Positions 31,008-43,118 of a stretch of DNA of 64,000 bases are shown here, one piece after another (the stretch's first letter is position 1; the number at the start of each line of letters is the position of its first letter). This stretch comes from Drosophila miranda. Taxonomy: Eukaryota; Arthropoda; Insecta; Diptera; Drosophilidae. Position numbers and translations under genes: made by a program. Below the pieces are notes generated by a model that saw nothing but the letters and a program-made list of their open reading frames with translations, searched no databases and was not told the DNA's origin. Location: positions 22,131,515 through 22,195,514 of the forward strand of contig NW_022881603.1 of the NCBI RefSeq assembly GCF_003369915.1, read 5' to 3'.

Positions 31008-34000
31008 CTGAAAGGTGTGCCCGCGGAATCTTGTGCTTCACCAGCTCATAGGTGCAGGCATAAAGGAATGTGTACTGCTGCTGCGTCTGCACCATTTTCA
31101 TGCGCTGAAACGGATTGGCATGGAGAAAAACGCTCTCGGATCACATCAGATGAAATAGACGACCTACCTGGAAACGCAGCTTCTTGACCGTTTCAAATAT
31201 GTTGATTTTCGACTCGCTCTTCAAGCGCTGCATAATCAAGTCGAGACCAATGAAGGTCCCGGTCCTGTCCACGCCCGCACTGCAATGAACGACGATGGGT
31301 GAATAGCTGGGACGTCGCTCTGACTTGACCTTCTTTACGAAGGCAATCAGGTGCATGGGATCCTCGGGACAGCCGTAATCGGGCCACATCTTAAAGTATA
31401 AGTGCACGACCTTCTCCTTCAGACCGTACTTATCGTGCACTACAGTTAGCTCGGTCTGATCGTAGAGCTCAAAGTACTCCTTGCACTTGACGGTCACCGT
31501 CAGTCCGCGCATGTTGTACGGGAAGTATTCGTGGCATTTTATCTGTTTTTGGATTCGATTTATGTTTCAATTCGATTTGAATACGATTTAGATTGGAGCT
31601 CATCGTATTGCCTTCTCGGAACTGGGTCACCTGGATAATGATTCGAACGTTGTACTGGAGAATCATGTGCCAAAAGTCCATGAGGCTCTCCGGCTTCGGT
31701 CCCTGGGTGGCAATGTACTCCTTCTTGCGGGTGTGTCCCTATGAAATTGCGGGTTAGGTGACAGCAAATACTAGGGCAAAAATCCAAGCACTTACATCTA
31801 TGAAGGAGGCATTGATATAGTCCGATCCTTCCGCATCTATGTCATCTGTTAATAGAAATCAAATTCGGTTTTAAGACGCTTTAAGCTTTAAGCCCAAAGG
31901 GGATAGCGATCCTCACTCACATGGATATATGTCCGCATAGCGATTCTTGTGGCAGCCCAGCTCGGAGGCCGAGTAGCTCAGCTCCAGGGCCACTACGGTT
32001 ATCTCCTTGAATTCGCGGGCCAACTTCTCCGGCTTGGCCACCTCTGCGTAGAAAATGGCAAAGTTCTTCGCGATCACGTTGCCAAAAGGATCCTCAATAC
32101 CCTGACCAGAGTCCCGATGCCTGTGGGGAAAAAACGAATCAGCTTCTGGTTGTGGTGCATCAGGCCGGCACCTACCAGGCTAGACGCTTGCGCACCCAGA
32201 TCACTGCGAGTCCCAGCACAAAGGCCAGAAGCAGACAGGAGCAGACGCTGATCAGGATCAGTGTCACCTTGATGGCCGCATCCGTCTTGAACTCCAGCAG
32301 GGCCGCGTCGCGATATCCCGACTTGGTGAACAGACGCACCACCATGTGGTACTGCGTGTCTGCCAGGAGCGGACCATTGCAGTACCGCTTGCCATTCGGA
32401 CACTTGTCCTCGCCGATGGTGAAGATGATTTCGTCGTCGGAGCCCCTTTCTCTGCTGCCTGCGTTCGGGTTCCAGCGTTCTTCCGTCGTCTGATACTGAA
32501 AGACGCAGTTCACAGAGCCATCTGCGCCTGCCGTCTCATAGGACTGCACATCTGGCCACGACGAGGCTGCATTGACCAAGGCGGAGCCCAGCGTCGGCGT
32601 TCCGGCACATTTCTTCTGCGAGAGCAGCAAGGCGATGTAGGTGATGTTGCCCGATTCGGAGCTCTGGATATCCGCCGGAAGTCGAACGATGGCCGATCTC
32701 GTTGGGTGACTTGTCTCGTTGGCACTGACGCGCATTTGACCCGGGCTAACTTACCCGTGGGCAGAGTGATGCCAATAATCAGCGAGGTATACTCTCCCAT
32801 GCCAAAATCGTTCTGGGCAGCAACCTGCATCATGTACCGAATGCCCGGCGACAGTTCAGTAAAGTTGACGGTCAGATCGCCCTTGGTCTCCGACCTGGGG
32901 TTCTCGCTGACCTCCGGGCAGTCCTCGGGCACAAAGTAGTCGGGCTCATGTCGCATCAGATAGGCCTGGTAGTATTTGATGGGGCCGTTCAGATAGGTGG
33001 GCGGATTCCAGGTGAACAGCAGGCTCTGCACGCTGCCTGGGAGAAGTTCACGCTCTCTGGCTGCTCGGGAACTGCAAGCGAATGGATTTACTTAGCAAGA
33101 GATCGAGAGAAAGTGATTCATTTGCATCGCTTACAGTAGTTCTGCGTGTGGGTGTTCTCCAGGGTATTGTACAGAATCAATCATTGTACAGAATCACGTC
33201 GCAAAAGTAGGCGGTGTTCGGCGACAGTGGGCTGATCTGGGCCTGGAATCCTTGGAAAGCCAGGGAATGAGAAGATGAAAGCGTGATCTGGGTGCTGCGC
33301 CGTATTCTGGCACATACCTGTCTTTGTGTACCCCTCCACGTACCGCTCCCCATATGTGTAGCGCACCTTGGCGCTGGTGCGCAGGTGGCAGGTGTTGTTG
33401 TAGTCCTGATTGTTGGCAATTAATGTCAGGCTGTGCGAGGCGGCTCCGTTGGTCCCCATCTGCAGGGTTATCTGTGCGGATTCAAAGGGATCAAACACAG
33501 TCAGAGTCGGCAGTTAGACCTCTATAGATCTCTCACCTTATCAGAGTTCACTACGGCAGCCGTTGTCTCCACCACCTCCTGTCGCAGATCCCCGTCCAGA
33601 TTCTCCCGGGTATAGGGTATGACCTGTATGGTGTACATCTGACAGGCCAGCAGGCCATCGTTGAAGGTCACGGACGTGTTCTTGGTGGTCGCACTGAGCA
33701 CCTCATTGTTGTCCTCCATCCAGCCGGAGAGGCGGTACCCGTCGATGCACAAGTTCGCATATGCGGGCGTCAGCCAGCTTATCTCAAGAGAGTACGAGCC
33801 GGGCAGGACGACGGGTTCCAGGATCTGCGAGGGCCCTAACCGAAAAAGTTTAATCGACAGGCCTTCGCTATCGCAATCATCGACTTACGATCTTCGCTGA
33901 CGGTGGCCTCCGACTGATACGTGGCACCGAAGCTTCCATTCAGCATCACCGGCACAATTTCCACTATATAGACGCCACACGGATCGAGGTTATCGAAGAC

Positions 34001-35571
34001 CGCCACCATTTCCTCAGTCACCACCTCAAGTGTCTCGTTGAGTCGTTGTGTGGGTCCCGTCAGCTGCACGCTATAGTTGGCCACACACTTGGGATGATTC
34101 TGGGTCTCGGACCACATCCATCGAAGTTCTGTCAAGTTATTGCTGTGAACGGGGTCGGAGACAGCGCTGGCCGCTAGAGAAGAATGATCAGGAGCTGGGG
34201 TGGGTGATTCCTTGGCGCCAACTTACTCTTTTCGGCGGATGTAAACTGCTGGGATGCCTTGGATGTTTCGTTCTGATTGATGTAGATCTCGAAGGTATGC
34301 GGCTCTCATCCTTGCAGATCGGTGGGCTGATATTCTCTCAGCTTGCAGTTATCGGAATTGTCACTCCACTCGCACTCAACTGGGGATAGCCCAAGGGAAT
34401 GCCCGATAAGAAATTGTAGGTGTAAGTACTCTGTGTCCAATACCCCAACAAATACTTACCTCTGTTCCTGTTTTCGGGTGGTTCTGCTGGTTCCACTGGT
34501 TCTGTTGGTTCGCTTGTCTCCATGTCATAATCCGTATCCAATGTGGTCATGGTGCTTGGCAGATCCGTGGTCGTCTCCTCCGGCTGCTGGTCGTTCTCCT
34601 GCTCGCAGTCGTCTCGCTTCCACTTGAAAGTGTAGTTGGCGATGCAGTGTTTTTCCGTGGGATCCAACCATTTGATGACCGTTATGCCGTTGGCCAAGTT
34701 AGTGATGTTCAGTGAGAGGTCGCCTGGCTCCGAGTAGAGCGTCTCCACCTCGGTCGAGCTTGTGTCCACCACGACACTAGCATTGTTGCGCGTCGTCAAG
34801 GTGATGGTGTGGGCCAGGCAGGCATAGACGTCCTTGAAGGTGTAGGTGCTCTTCTCGCTCAGCTGCTGCGTCGTGTAGGAGTACTCGGACGCCTTGGCCG
34901 TGATCTCGAAGGCCTCGACACAGGCGCGGTCGTTCGTCTGCCAGGTGACTTTGATGGTGTTGGCGGTGGGCTGCACGTTTGTCACTTCCGTCCTGGGTTC
35001 TGAAATTGAGGAAATGCAGGAGGGCATGAGGATCAAGACATGTCTGAAGCCATCGGGCTGGTCTCTCTCACGTTTGTACTCGGTGTAGGCGTAGATCGTC
35101 TGGTCATGGGTCGGCGGGTTGTTGTCGATGGGCCGCAGCGCGACTACACACGTGTAGAAGGTGCATGGATCGAGACTCTCGCTGCAAGGGAAAACATGCC
35201 AGTATCGGCTTGAGGACAGACTCTCCCTCTGCTCGATCTCTGCTTACCACACATTGGCCTCGTTCGCCTTGGTCTCCTTCCCGCTTCCGTTGCGGCAAGT
35301 GATGCTCTCGATGGTATAGTCTGTGTCCCCAACGGCGATGCTGAAGCTAAGTGTGTAAGCCGTCGAGACAATATTGATTTCCACCTCTGGAACGAGCCAC
35401 AGCGGAATGTTAGATACTGTTAGGATACTGCAGCATACCGAACACTCACTGTCGGCCAACTCCTGATCGTCGAAGGAGGTACTGATCAGTCTGCGCCTGG
35501 GTCCATGCTAACAGCAGCAGAAGGATGAGTCCGTATATCGTGAGTGCTGGATTCCATTGATAGCTGTCCAT
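30994..35571 (-). pseudogene. Ptp52F: Ptp52F receptor protein tyrosine phosphatase, multiply broken
   Basis: This is a receptor tyrosine phosphatase of the neuronal axon-guidance class. Sixteen exons can be traced from ATG 35571 (signal-peptide-like start with LILLLLLAW) to TAA 30994. They are approximately 35571-35450, 35396-35247, 35181-35072, 34999-34460, 34379-34227, 34173-33889, 33835-33537, 33471-33318, 33250-33135, 33071-32755, 32724-32176, 32120-31921, 31844-31796, 31738-31614, 31542-31168 and 31104-30994. They encode several FN3 domains, one TM helix (around 32190-32260) and a single PTP domain with WPDYGCPED and the P-loop HCSAGVDRTGTF. Lesions: exon 1 and exon 2 frames disagree; TGA in frame at 34308-34306; a 17-bp tandem duplication at 33166-33199; a 1-nt frameshift near 33040; and an intron donor reading AT instead of GT at 31613-31612. 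The Asp in the P-loop, where PTPs usually have Gly, could be one more lesion or ancestral. Confidence 0.85.
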
Positions 35572-35931
35572 CTTAGGGCCACATTGTATCGGTTGCGGAT
35601 GCTGTGGAAGTTTTTTTGGGTGGTTATTAATTATAAATTATTAAATATAACATTTTTATTTTGCATGTTGGCACGAGGAGTACGTACAACCGGTTAGCCC
35701 GGGGATTTCCGTAAATCATTAACCTCACCCAACTGCAAATAATTTGACTTCCACACAAACATTTGTGTGCGTATGTGTGCATTCTGTTATTTATAATAAC
35801 AAATAATAAAGGGTTCAATGTGCATGTATGTGCAGTTGGTGGGGAGGCAGGCGGAGGAAAGGTGTGATTTATCAAAGATTTTTGGACGCTGAACCTTGTT
35901 AGGTCCGGATCATCGCCTGCAGGTTTCTGAC
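35572..35931. other. 5' flank of Ptp52F, no gene seen
   Basis: The stretch is A/T-rich non-coding DNA between the Ptp52F start and the Transib insertion, presumably holding the Ptp52F upstream region. No ORF, RNA or repeat is recognised. Confidence 0.5.
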
Positions 35932-35936
35932 CAGCG
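35932..35936. repeat. Target-site duplication CAGCG, left
   Basis: CAGCG directly precedes the CACAGTG terminus and is repeated at 38166-38170 right after the other terminus. A 5-bp GC-rich duplication is typical of Transib. Confidence 0.85.
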
Positions 35937-38165
35937 CACAGTGGGCCAGCGATCCCATTTTTTGACGTAAATTAAAATAATAAAGCTAGAGACTTCAAAT
36001 TTTGTACACAAAATATTATCGACGTGTATATATATATATCTTAATTTTAGACCGATCCGACCACGCCCACACCAAACGCCCATAAAAAAAAAGATTCGCT
36101 AATATTGATTTTTAACACGTAGTCCATTATAATAGAATATGTTATTAAAATTCTTAAAAATTTATATTTTTACACTTAAACTTAATACTTAGAGGGGGAT
36201 GAATGTTGAAGTTTTTCAAAGTACAACGAATTTATTATTAATCTTCTTCTACATCTATTTCTATTGAAAATGAATTTTCATTATCGGAATCCGATTCGTC
36301 ACTTTCACACATACCAGAATAAGTATCAGTTTCTAGGGAAGCATTATTGTTATAAAAAATATTTTCAAAACCTGGTGTTTCTAAAAGTTCAATGGATCGG
36401 CAATGGATCCTTTTTATTTCCACCCAATCTTTTTGTCAGATAGATGCTCGATACAAGAGGATCAGAGGAATCCATTGCTCTTTGGAAAACATCTGTCATA
36501 TTGTTGCGTCGTGAATCCTTTCGAGCATGTAATCGTCTGTCACTCTTATAGTATTTATTGCGTGCTTCCGAAGCGTTTTCTCCAAGAACACCTACTGGCA
36601 GTACTGATGCTTCTATTATTTGGAAACCGTGAATTAAAACTTTATGAACTGTTGCCGACATCGGAAACCATGAGTACAAGGACATATATAGTGTAACTAT
36701 TTCTTGACAATATTTTTTAAATAGTTTTGCATCAATTGACAGCTGGCAGGAAATCGCAATTAAAATATTTTGAAAATATGTGATGAGAGACTCATCAAGA
36801 CCTAAGATTTGAGCGAATAGCTTAGGTTTTGAAAAGGCTTTTCTTGCTGTGTTGCCGTCGTTGGTGTTTCCACTTCCATTTTGTTTAGGCTTGTCGACAT
36901 GTAGAGCCATATTCCTCCACATCTTCTCTTGTATGAGCTTGTTCTTTTTCGCCATTTCTTTTTTTCCATTTTCATCTCTAACTTGCCATTTTTCGAGTCC
37001 AGTTCTATAAGCAATTTTAAGAACAAACTCAAAAATCGAATCCATGCGTGAAGTGGACTCATGCCATATTGTAATGTTCCATGTCTAGGCTTAAATTTCG
37101 GTGAATCCATATTTCCACTTTCCATGAAATCTTTTGGACTTGCTCCACAGATGGGACATAATTGGCAAGATTTAGTTTCAGTCAAAATGTTCAAAACTTT
37201 CCCGTCTCAAAGTGTCATATGCAGATTATATTTTACTCTTATGTTTCTTCCATTTATAAATGTGCAGACATATGAAGATAAATCTTTAATTTGATCGTCC
37301 AAATTTTTTTTTTCTTCGATAATATGGTCTTTAGTCTCTTTAACAAATTCAAGTTTGATTGGCCTACAAAATCTAATAGACTGAGGAGTACGATATAGCC
37401 ACAATATATTTCCAATATCATCCATTAATTTGAGAGGAACCATTGTTGTCGCGAAAAGGGATTGGTCAAAAACCATTGGATCGCTGACAAAAAAGTTTTT
37501 TCTCCGTGCTTATTTTGTAGGCCTTCAGTTCTTCGAAAATCCAACTCGAAAGTGCTGCGGCGTTTCGATTATTCTCAATGTAAATACTGAGCAGCTTTTC
37601 ATAAGTGAACTCCACCTCACCTACAAATAAATTAAAATGCGCACACCGGCGCAAAATGGCGCAAAAACAAGTTTTAGGATTATTTTATACACAGCTTGCA
37701 CTACAATATTACATAATTACTTTCTCGCACAATTGCGCACAAAATTAGTTATTGACCATAAGAGACGGGCACATTGGTTAAGTATTCTCTACCTTTGGAC
37801 GACACAAATTAATACACACAAAAACATATTCAAAAACATGAGCACAAACTTGTTTAATATAATAACTCTACATACCCTGGCCTTTCTTTTCCATTACTTT
37901 GATTTCAGTTTTTGAACTTAGTTTCAATTTGGTAAGCTGTCAAAGTAAATAAACAGTTTCCCGCGTTTTTTACTATCGATTGCAGCTTATCAAACAGCTG
38001 ACTTTAAAACGTTGCAAAAAGGCCAAGGATGCATTAAAACAAAAAAGATTTTTGATTTTTTTTTAATTAATGTATATACTAATTAAATGTTAAATTAAAA
38101 TTAAGTTTCATTGACATGCATTTTTTCGAATTAACGTCGAAAAATGGGGTCGCTGGCCCACAGTG
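35937..38165 (-). mobile_element. Transib (RAG1-like) DNA transposon, decayed
   Basis: The element is 2229 bp with terminal inverted repeats of about 32 bp: CACAGTGGGCCAGCGATCCC at the left and, on the reverse strand, CACTGTGGGCCAGCGACCCC at the right. The heptamer CACAGTG/CACTGTG is the RSS-like end of the Transib superfamily, from which RAG1 recombination signals derive. It is flanked by the 5-bp duplication CAGCG and contains a frame-broken RAG1-like transposase on the minus strand. It lies between Ptp52F and the unidentified gene, upstream of Ptp52F. The transposase is fragmented, so it would need help in trans to move. Confidence 0.85.
36238..37654 (-). pseudogene. Transib-type transposase, fragmented
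   Basis: The coding blocks are, in order on the minus strand, 37654-37466, 37476-37207, 37194-about 37035, 37045-36389 and 36423-36238, in different frames. They include a zinc-binding CPICGASP block, GTLQYGMSPLHAWIRF, GNTNDGNTARKAF and EIVTLYMSLYSWFPMSATVH. They end with ENASEARNKYYKS followed by SSDPLVSS. The last block resembles the RAG1 region holding the third acidic catalytic residue (Glu in the EARNK motif). Frameshifts near 37470, 37200 and 37040 interrupt it. The superfamily call rests on this resemblance plus the TIR and target-duplication evidence. Confidence 0.7.
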
Positions 38166-38170
38166 CAGCG
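38166..38170. repeat. Target-site duplication CAGCG, right
   Basis: This is the partner of 35932-35936. Confidence 0.85.
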
Positions 38171-39084
38171 CAACAATGCAACGAAGTGAGAAAATGTAAA
38201 CAAGGAACGAGGTCAAAGTCGAGATATCCAAGAAAGCTAATCAATGAAGTGCGGGGGAGGGAGGCGCCTATATTTCGAAAGAGCGAATAATACAAAAGAT
38301 TGGGAGCTCGAAGCGCGACCGATGTCGGGTGCAGAATGGGAATGGCTGGATTGTGAAAGAATGTATTATCAAGGCACTTGAGATGAGCGCCAAGTGGCCA
38401 GCAGATACATCCCTGATAGTGATCTACCTCTGCTTGTACAACCAATAAATAGTATGTATGTGCATACGGTTGATCGGACTTAAAAATAAATGACTCGATC
38501 GAAAATGGATTCAAATAAATGCGATTAACGAGGGCCTTCGGCTCTGCCGTATTCTTATCACGCCTCCCCCAGGTTCATTTTATGGAAACTAGATATACGG
38601 ACACATATATGTATGTATATCATCATTGCTGCTGTCGACTTTTAATCAAACAGAAACTGCAAAAACGGCAGCACTAATTACTAAATTTCGTTGTCACATC
38701 GACTCAACGGTGGCAGCGGAAGATACGTTTATACTTAAGGCAAATGAATTACATTTCTCGATACTTATTAATGGCACTCCGACATATTCGTTATCTCCCT
38801 TCGCGGAACTAGTCAAACCGCCCAACGAGTCGTTGGGAGTTTAAACAAATCACTGCGCACAGGGCTGACAGGCTGACACTCCACTCCATTCCCAAAAACC
38901 CCAAATAAGCCAATAATAACCATTTAGCGCTTACAGGCTGACGAATACGGCGAACAAGTTGCTGAGCTACTATCGACAGAATATAATCAGAGTCGACTGA
39001 TAACGCCTTCTACACTCGACGCTCGTATGGCCGTAAAAGCGAATAATGGATGAGCAATAAATTCTCTTCAAATGTTTCGATGTA
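38171..39084. other. Intergenic DNA, no supported gene
   Basis: This is mixed-composition single-copy-looking sequence. The longest frames (38514-38131 minus, 38626-38844 plus) show no recognisable domain and no splice context I would trust. It may hold the promoter of the gene fragment at 39085. Confidence 0.4.
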
Positions 39085-40115
39085 TGTTTAAATACAAGTG
39101 CATAAAGCCCAGACCCAGACTGCAGCTAATTGGATTGGTAAGGACTTCTGCTGGAAGCTTCTGTTGCATTTGGCATTGTCAATGGCTAGGTTTGACTGGA
39201 GGCCCACCTCGATGAACAACTAAGTTGTGAGTTCGACTCGGAAACAATATACCTTCCATCTTCCACCCTCCATCTGTCTCCATAGCCGCAAGTAATCACA
39301 TATTGCTGGACGTGGGAGATACTTCCGAGAGCAATGCGCTGATTGAAATGGAGCGCATCTTGGTCAACATGCCGAGAGCACTTATGATAATGTCACAAGT
39401 TGATGACTTAGAGAAGGATATCCGTTTGCTTGGGTCCCAGCTTAGAGATGGTAACTACTAGAGCCAGAGAATTTCTCTCATCGGATATCGGATGGATAGT
39501 CTGCGATAAAGCTCTGCCCTAACCTTTTCGCCTTTTCAGGTTTGCGGGGCCAGAAACGAGATCCCAGATACGCTGCTTATGCTTTGTACCATTTGCCAAA
39601 ATGCTATAAGTTCAACCATGACATACGACATACGATGTTTCAAAGTGCCTGCACTTCGACCTGGTACTATCTTTTCCCTACACAGAACCCACAGAGCTGA
39701 ACACTTAATTATAATCAGTGCAATTTCTAGATTCCTAATTCTACAGTCTTTGTCGAAGGGATGAAGAATATTATTATGGACAAAACTTATCTAATCCCTT
39801 TAAGCGGGCTGGCCTGCCTCAAACATATAAAAGACTTGATCATGAAACATATGGCACTCGCTTTTCTGCCAGTATTTAAAAGCCTCGCTAGCGTAAGGTT
39901 AATGCTTCTGGATGAAGCTACGGGAATCCGCGATTTGATCGATTCAATTATCAACGATATTCACCTGAACACACTGAGGACCTCAAGGATGTTCGACGAC
40001 ATCCACGATAAGTTTGGCGCAGATCGCAGGGCTATCAACATCGTCATTTGCATATTAATCTTTATAGTAATTCGATTGAGTTTATGCATATTTTATTCAA
40101 ATTTTATGCATATTT
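39085..40115 (+). pseudogene. Unidentified intron-containing gene or gene remnant
   Basis: Exon-like blocks can be joined on the plus strand. A short first block around 39085-39138 starts MFKYKCIKPRP and ends at a GTAAGG donor. The next exon is about 39288-39452, acceptor CTCCATAG, encoding SNHILLDVGDTSESN...MSQVDDLEKDIRLLGSQLRDG, with donor GTAACT. A third runs from about 39540 (acceptor CCTTTTCAG), encoding GLRGQKRDPRYAAYALYHLPK, to near 39700. The second and third exons join in the same phase, which supports a real gene. The first block does not join in frame. After TTCTACAG (39745) two frames compete: one reads RDEEYYYGQNLSNPFKRAG, the other is a 142-codon frame (39761-40189) whose second half looks helical and ends in a hydrophobic stretch. 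I do not recognise the protein. Frame disagreement suggests decay. Confidence 0.45.
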
Positions 40116-40171
40116 TTATACCCGGTACTCGAACAGTTTCGGGTTTTATTAGAAAGAAGCAAGCTTTTCCG
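40116..40171 (+). mobile_element. Left half of a DINE-1/INE-1 interrupted by the numt
   Basis: TTATACCCGGTACTCGAACAG through AAGCAAGCTTTTCCG corresponds to the first ~55 bases of INE-1/DINE-1. The continuation of the same element in the same orientation is at 57281, on the other side of the mitochondrial DNA. Confidence 0.65.
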
Positions 40172-40313
40172 AATTTCAAAAAATATTAAATCGAGATGGT
40201 ATTAATCAGTAAATTGAGGGAATTATTAAAAGTCCTAAAAATGTTCTTAATCAATTTAATGATAGTCCAAAAATTGCTGATGGGTCGAAGACAGAAAATA
40301 AATTTGTTATCAT
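40172..40313 (-). pseudogene. atp6: numt atp6, 5' fragment
   Basis: The start ATG is at 40313 and overlaps atp8 by 7 nt as in Drosophila mtDNA. Only about 47 codons of the ATP synthase subunit a gene remain before the numt end at about 40172. Confidence 0.9.
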
Positions 40314-40468
40314 TTTCAATTTATTGAATTTAAATTAATATTTTTTAATTCATTAGATTTAGGTGAAGAAGGTATAAATGAATAATAATTAATTGAACAA
40401 AATAAAATAAATGTAATAGAAAATACAATAAATAAAAGTAATCATCTAATTGGTGCTATTTGTGGAAT
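40307..40468 (-). pseudogene. atp8: numt atp8
   Basis: The ATT start at 40468 and the length of 162 nt including stop match Drosophila atp8 (53 codons). It reads through in the mitochondrial code. Confidence 0.88.
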
Positions 40469-40534
40469 CAAAAAATATTAAAAATTTAATAATTTTAGTT
40501 TGACATACTAATGTTATGATTTAACTAATTTTTT
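40469..40534 (-). tRNA. trnD: numt trnD(GUC)
   Basis: It lies between atp8 and trnK with anticodon GTC (TATGTCAAAC). This is a nuclear copy of a mitochondrial tRNA. Confidence 0.85.
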
Positions 40535-40569
40535 ATAAATTAAAAGAAAATTCATTAATAATAATAATA

Positions 40570-40640
40570 TCATTAGAAGTAATTGCTAATTTACTATAAA
40601 ATGGTTTAAGAGACCAGTACTTGCTTTCAGTCATCTAATG
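40570..40640 (-). tRNA. trnK: numt trnK(CUU)
   Basis: This is a 71-nt tRNA directly after cox2, with acceptor arms CATTAGA/TCTAATG and anticodon loop TCTCTTAA (CTT). Confidence 0.88.
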
Positions 40641-41328
40641 AAGAATTTACTCTATTAGAAATTCATTTAATAAAATAATTTACTGGAACACTTTCAATTA
40701 CAATAGGTATAAAACTATGATTAGCTCCACAAATTTCTGAACATTGTCCGTAAAATAAACCAAGTCGGTTAATAAAAAAATTAGTTTGATTTAATCGTCC
40801 AGGTGTTCCATCTACCTTAACTCCTAAAGCTGGAACTGTTCATGAATGAATAACATCAGCGGCTGTTACTAAAATTCGAATTTGAGAATTTATAGGTAAA
40901 ACAATTCGATTATCTACATCTAGTAGTCGAAATCCATCATTTGATAATTCATTTGTTGGAATTATATAAGAATCAAATTCTACATTATTAAAATCTGAAT
41001 ATTCATAACTTCAATATCATTGATGTCCAATTCTTTTTAGTGTAATTGAAGGTTCATTAATTTCATCTAGTAAATATAATAATCGAAGAGAACGCATAGC
41101 AATAAATAAAAGAATAATTGCTGGTAAAATTGTTCAAATTATTTCAATTAATTGTCCATGTAAAAGAAATCGATTTACATAGCTATTAAAAAATAATATA
41201 AATATTAAATATCCAACTAATACCGTAATTATTACTAAAATTAATAATGCGTGGTCGTGAAAAAAAATTAATTGTTCTATTAATGGAGAGGCTCTATCTT
41301 GTAAACCTAAATTAGCTCATGTAGACAT
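40641..41328 (-). pseudogene. cox2: numt cox2
   Basis: Cytochrome c oxidase subunit II starts ATG 41328 (MSTWANLGLQD). The incomplete T stop abuts trnK, as in the organelle. At 688 nt I see no frameshift, so this gene looks intact in the mitochondrial code, but it lies in nuclear DNA with UGA-Trp codons. Confidence 0.9.
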
Positions 41329-41333
41329 TAATT

Positions 41334-41399
41334 TTCTAATAAAAGGAAAATACTTTATATATGGAGCTTAAATCCATTGCACTAATCTGCCATATTAGA
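41334..41399 (-). tRNA. trnL2: numt trnL2(UAA)
   Basis: The 66-nt tRNA lies between cox1 and cox2, starting TCTAATATGGCAG; anticodon TAA. Confidence 0.88.
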
Positions 41400-41401
41400 A
41401 A

Positions 41402-42930
<1,529 letters not shown>

Positions 42931-42932
<2 letters not shown>

Positions 42933-42996
42933 TTAAGTGGCTGAAATTTAGGCGATAGATTGTAAATTTATTTATAAGAGTTATTCTTCTTAATCA
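42931..42996 (+). tRNA. trnY: numt trnY(GUA)
   Basis: It begins GATTAAGTGGCTG, overlapping the cox1 start by 2 nt; anticodon GTA. Confidence 0.88.
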
Positions 42997-42997
42997 A

Positions 42998-43060
42998 AGT
43001 CTTATAGTCATCAATGACATCAAACTGCAATTTTGAAGGAGTAAAAATTTACTAAGGCTT
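42998..43060 (+). tRNA. trnC: numt trnC(GCA)
   Basis: The 63-nt tRNA follows trnY; anticodon GCA in AACTGCAATT. Confidence 0.87.
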
Positions 43061-43118
43061 AAAGGATTACCCCTATTTATAGCTTTGAAGGCTATTAGTT
43101 TATTTAACTTAAAGCCTT
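43052..43118 (-). tRNA. trnW: numt trnW(UCA)
   Basis: It overlaps the acceptor stem of trnC by about 8 nt on the opposite strand, as in fly mtDNA; anticodon TCA. Confidence 0.85.

Noticed and set aside
31267-31300. Asp in the PTP P-loop (HCSAGVDR) as proof of a dead phosphatase
   Set aside because: Without the orthologue in hand I cannot tell a lesion from a lineage-specific residue; other lesions already break the gene.
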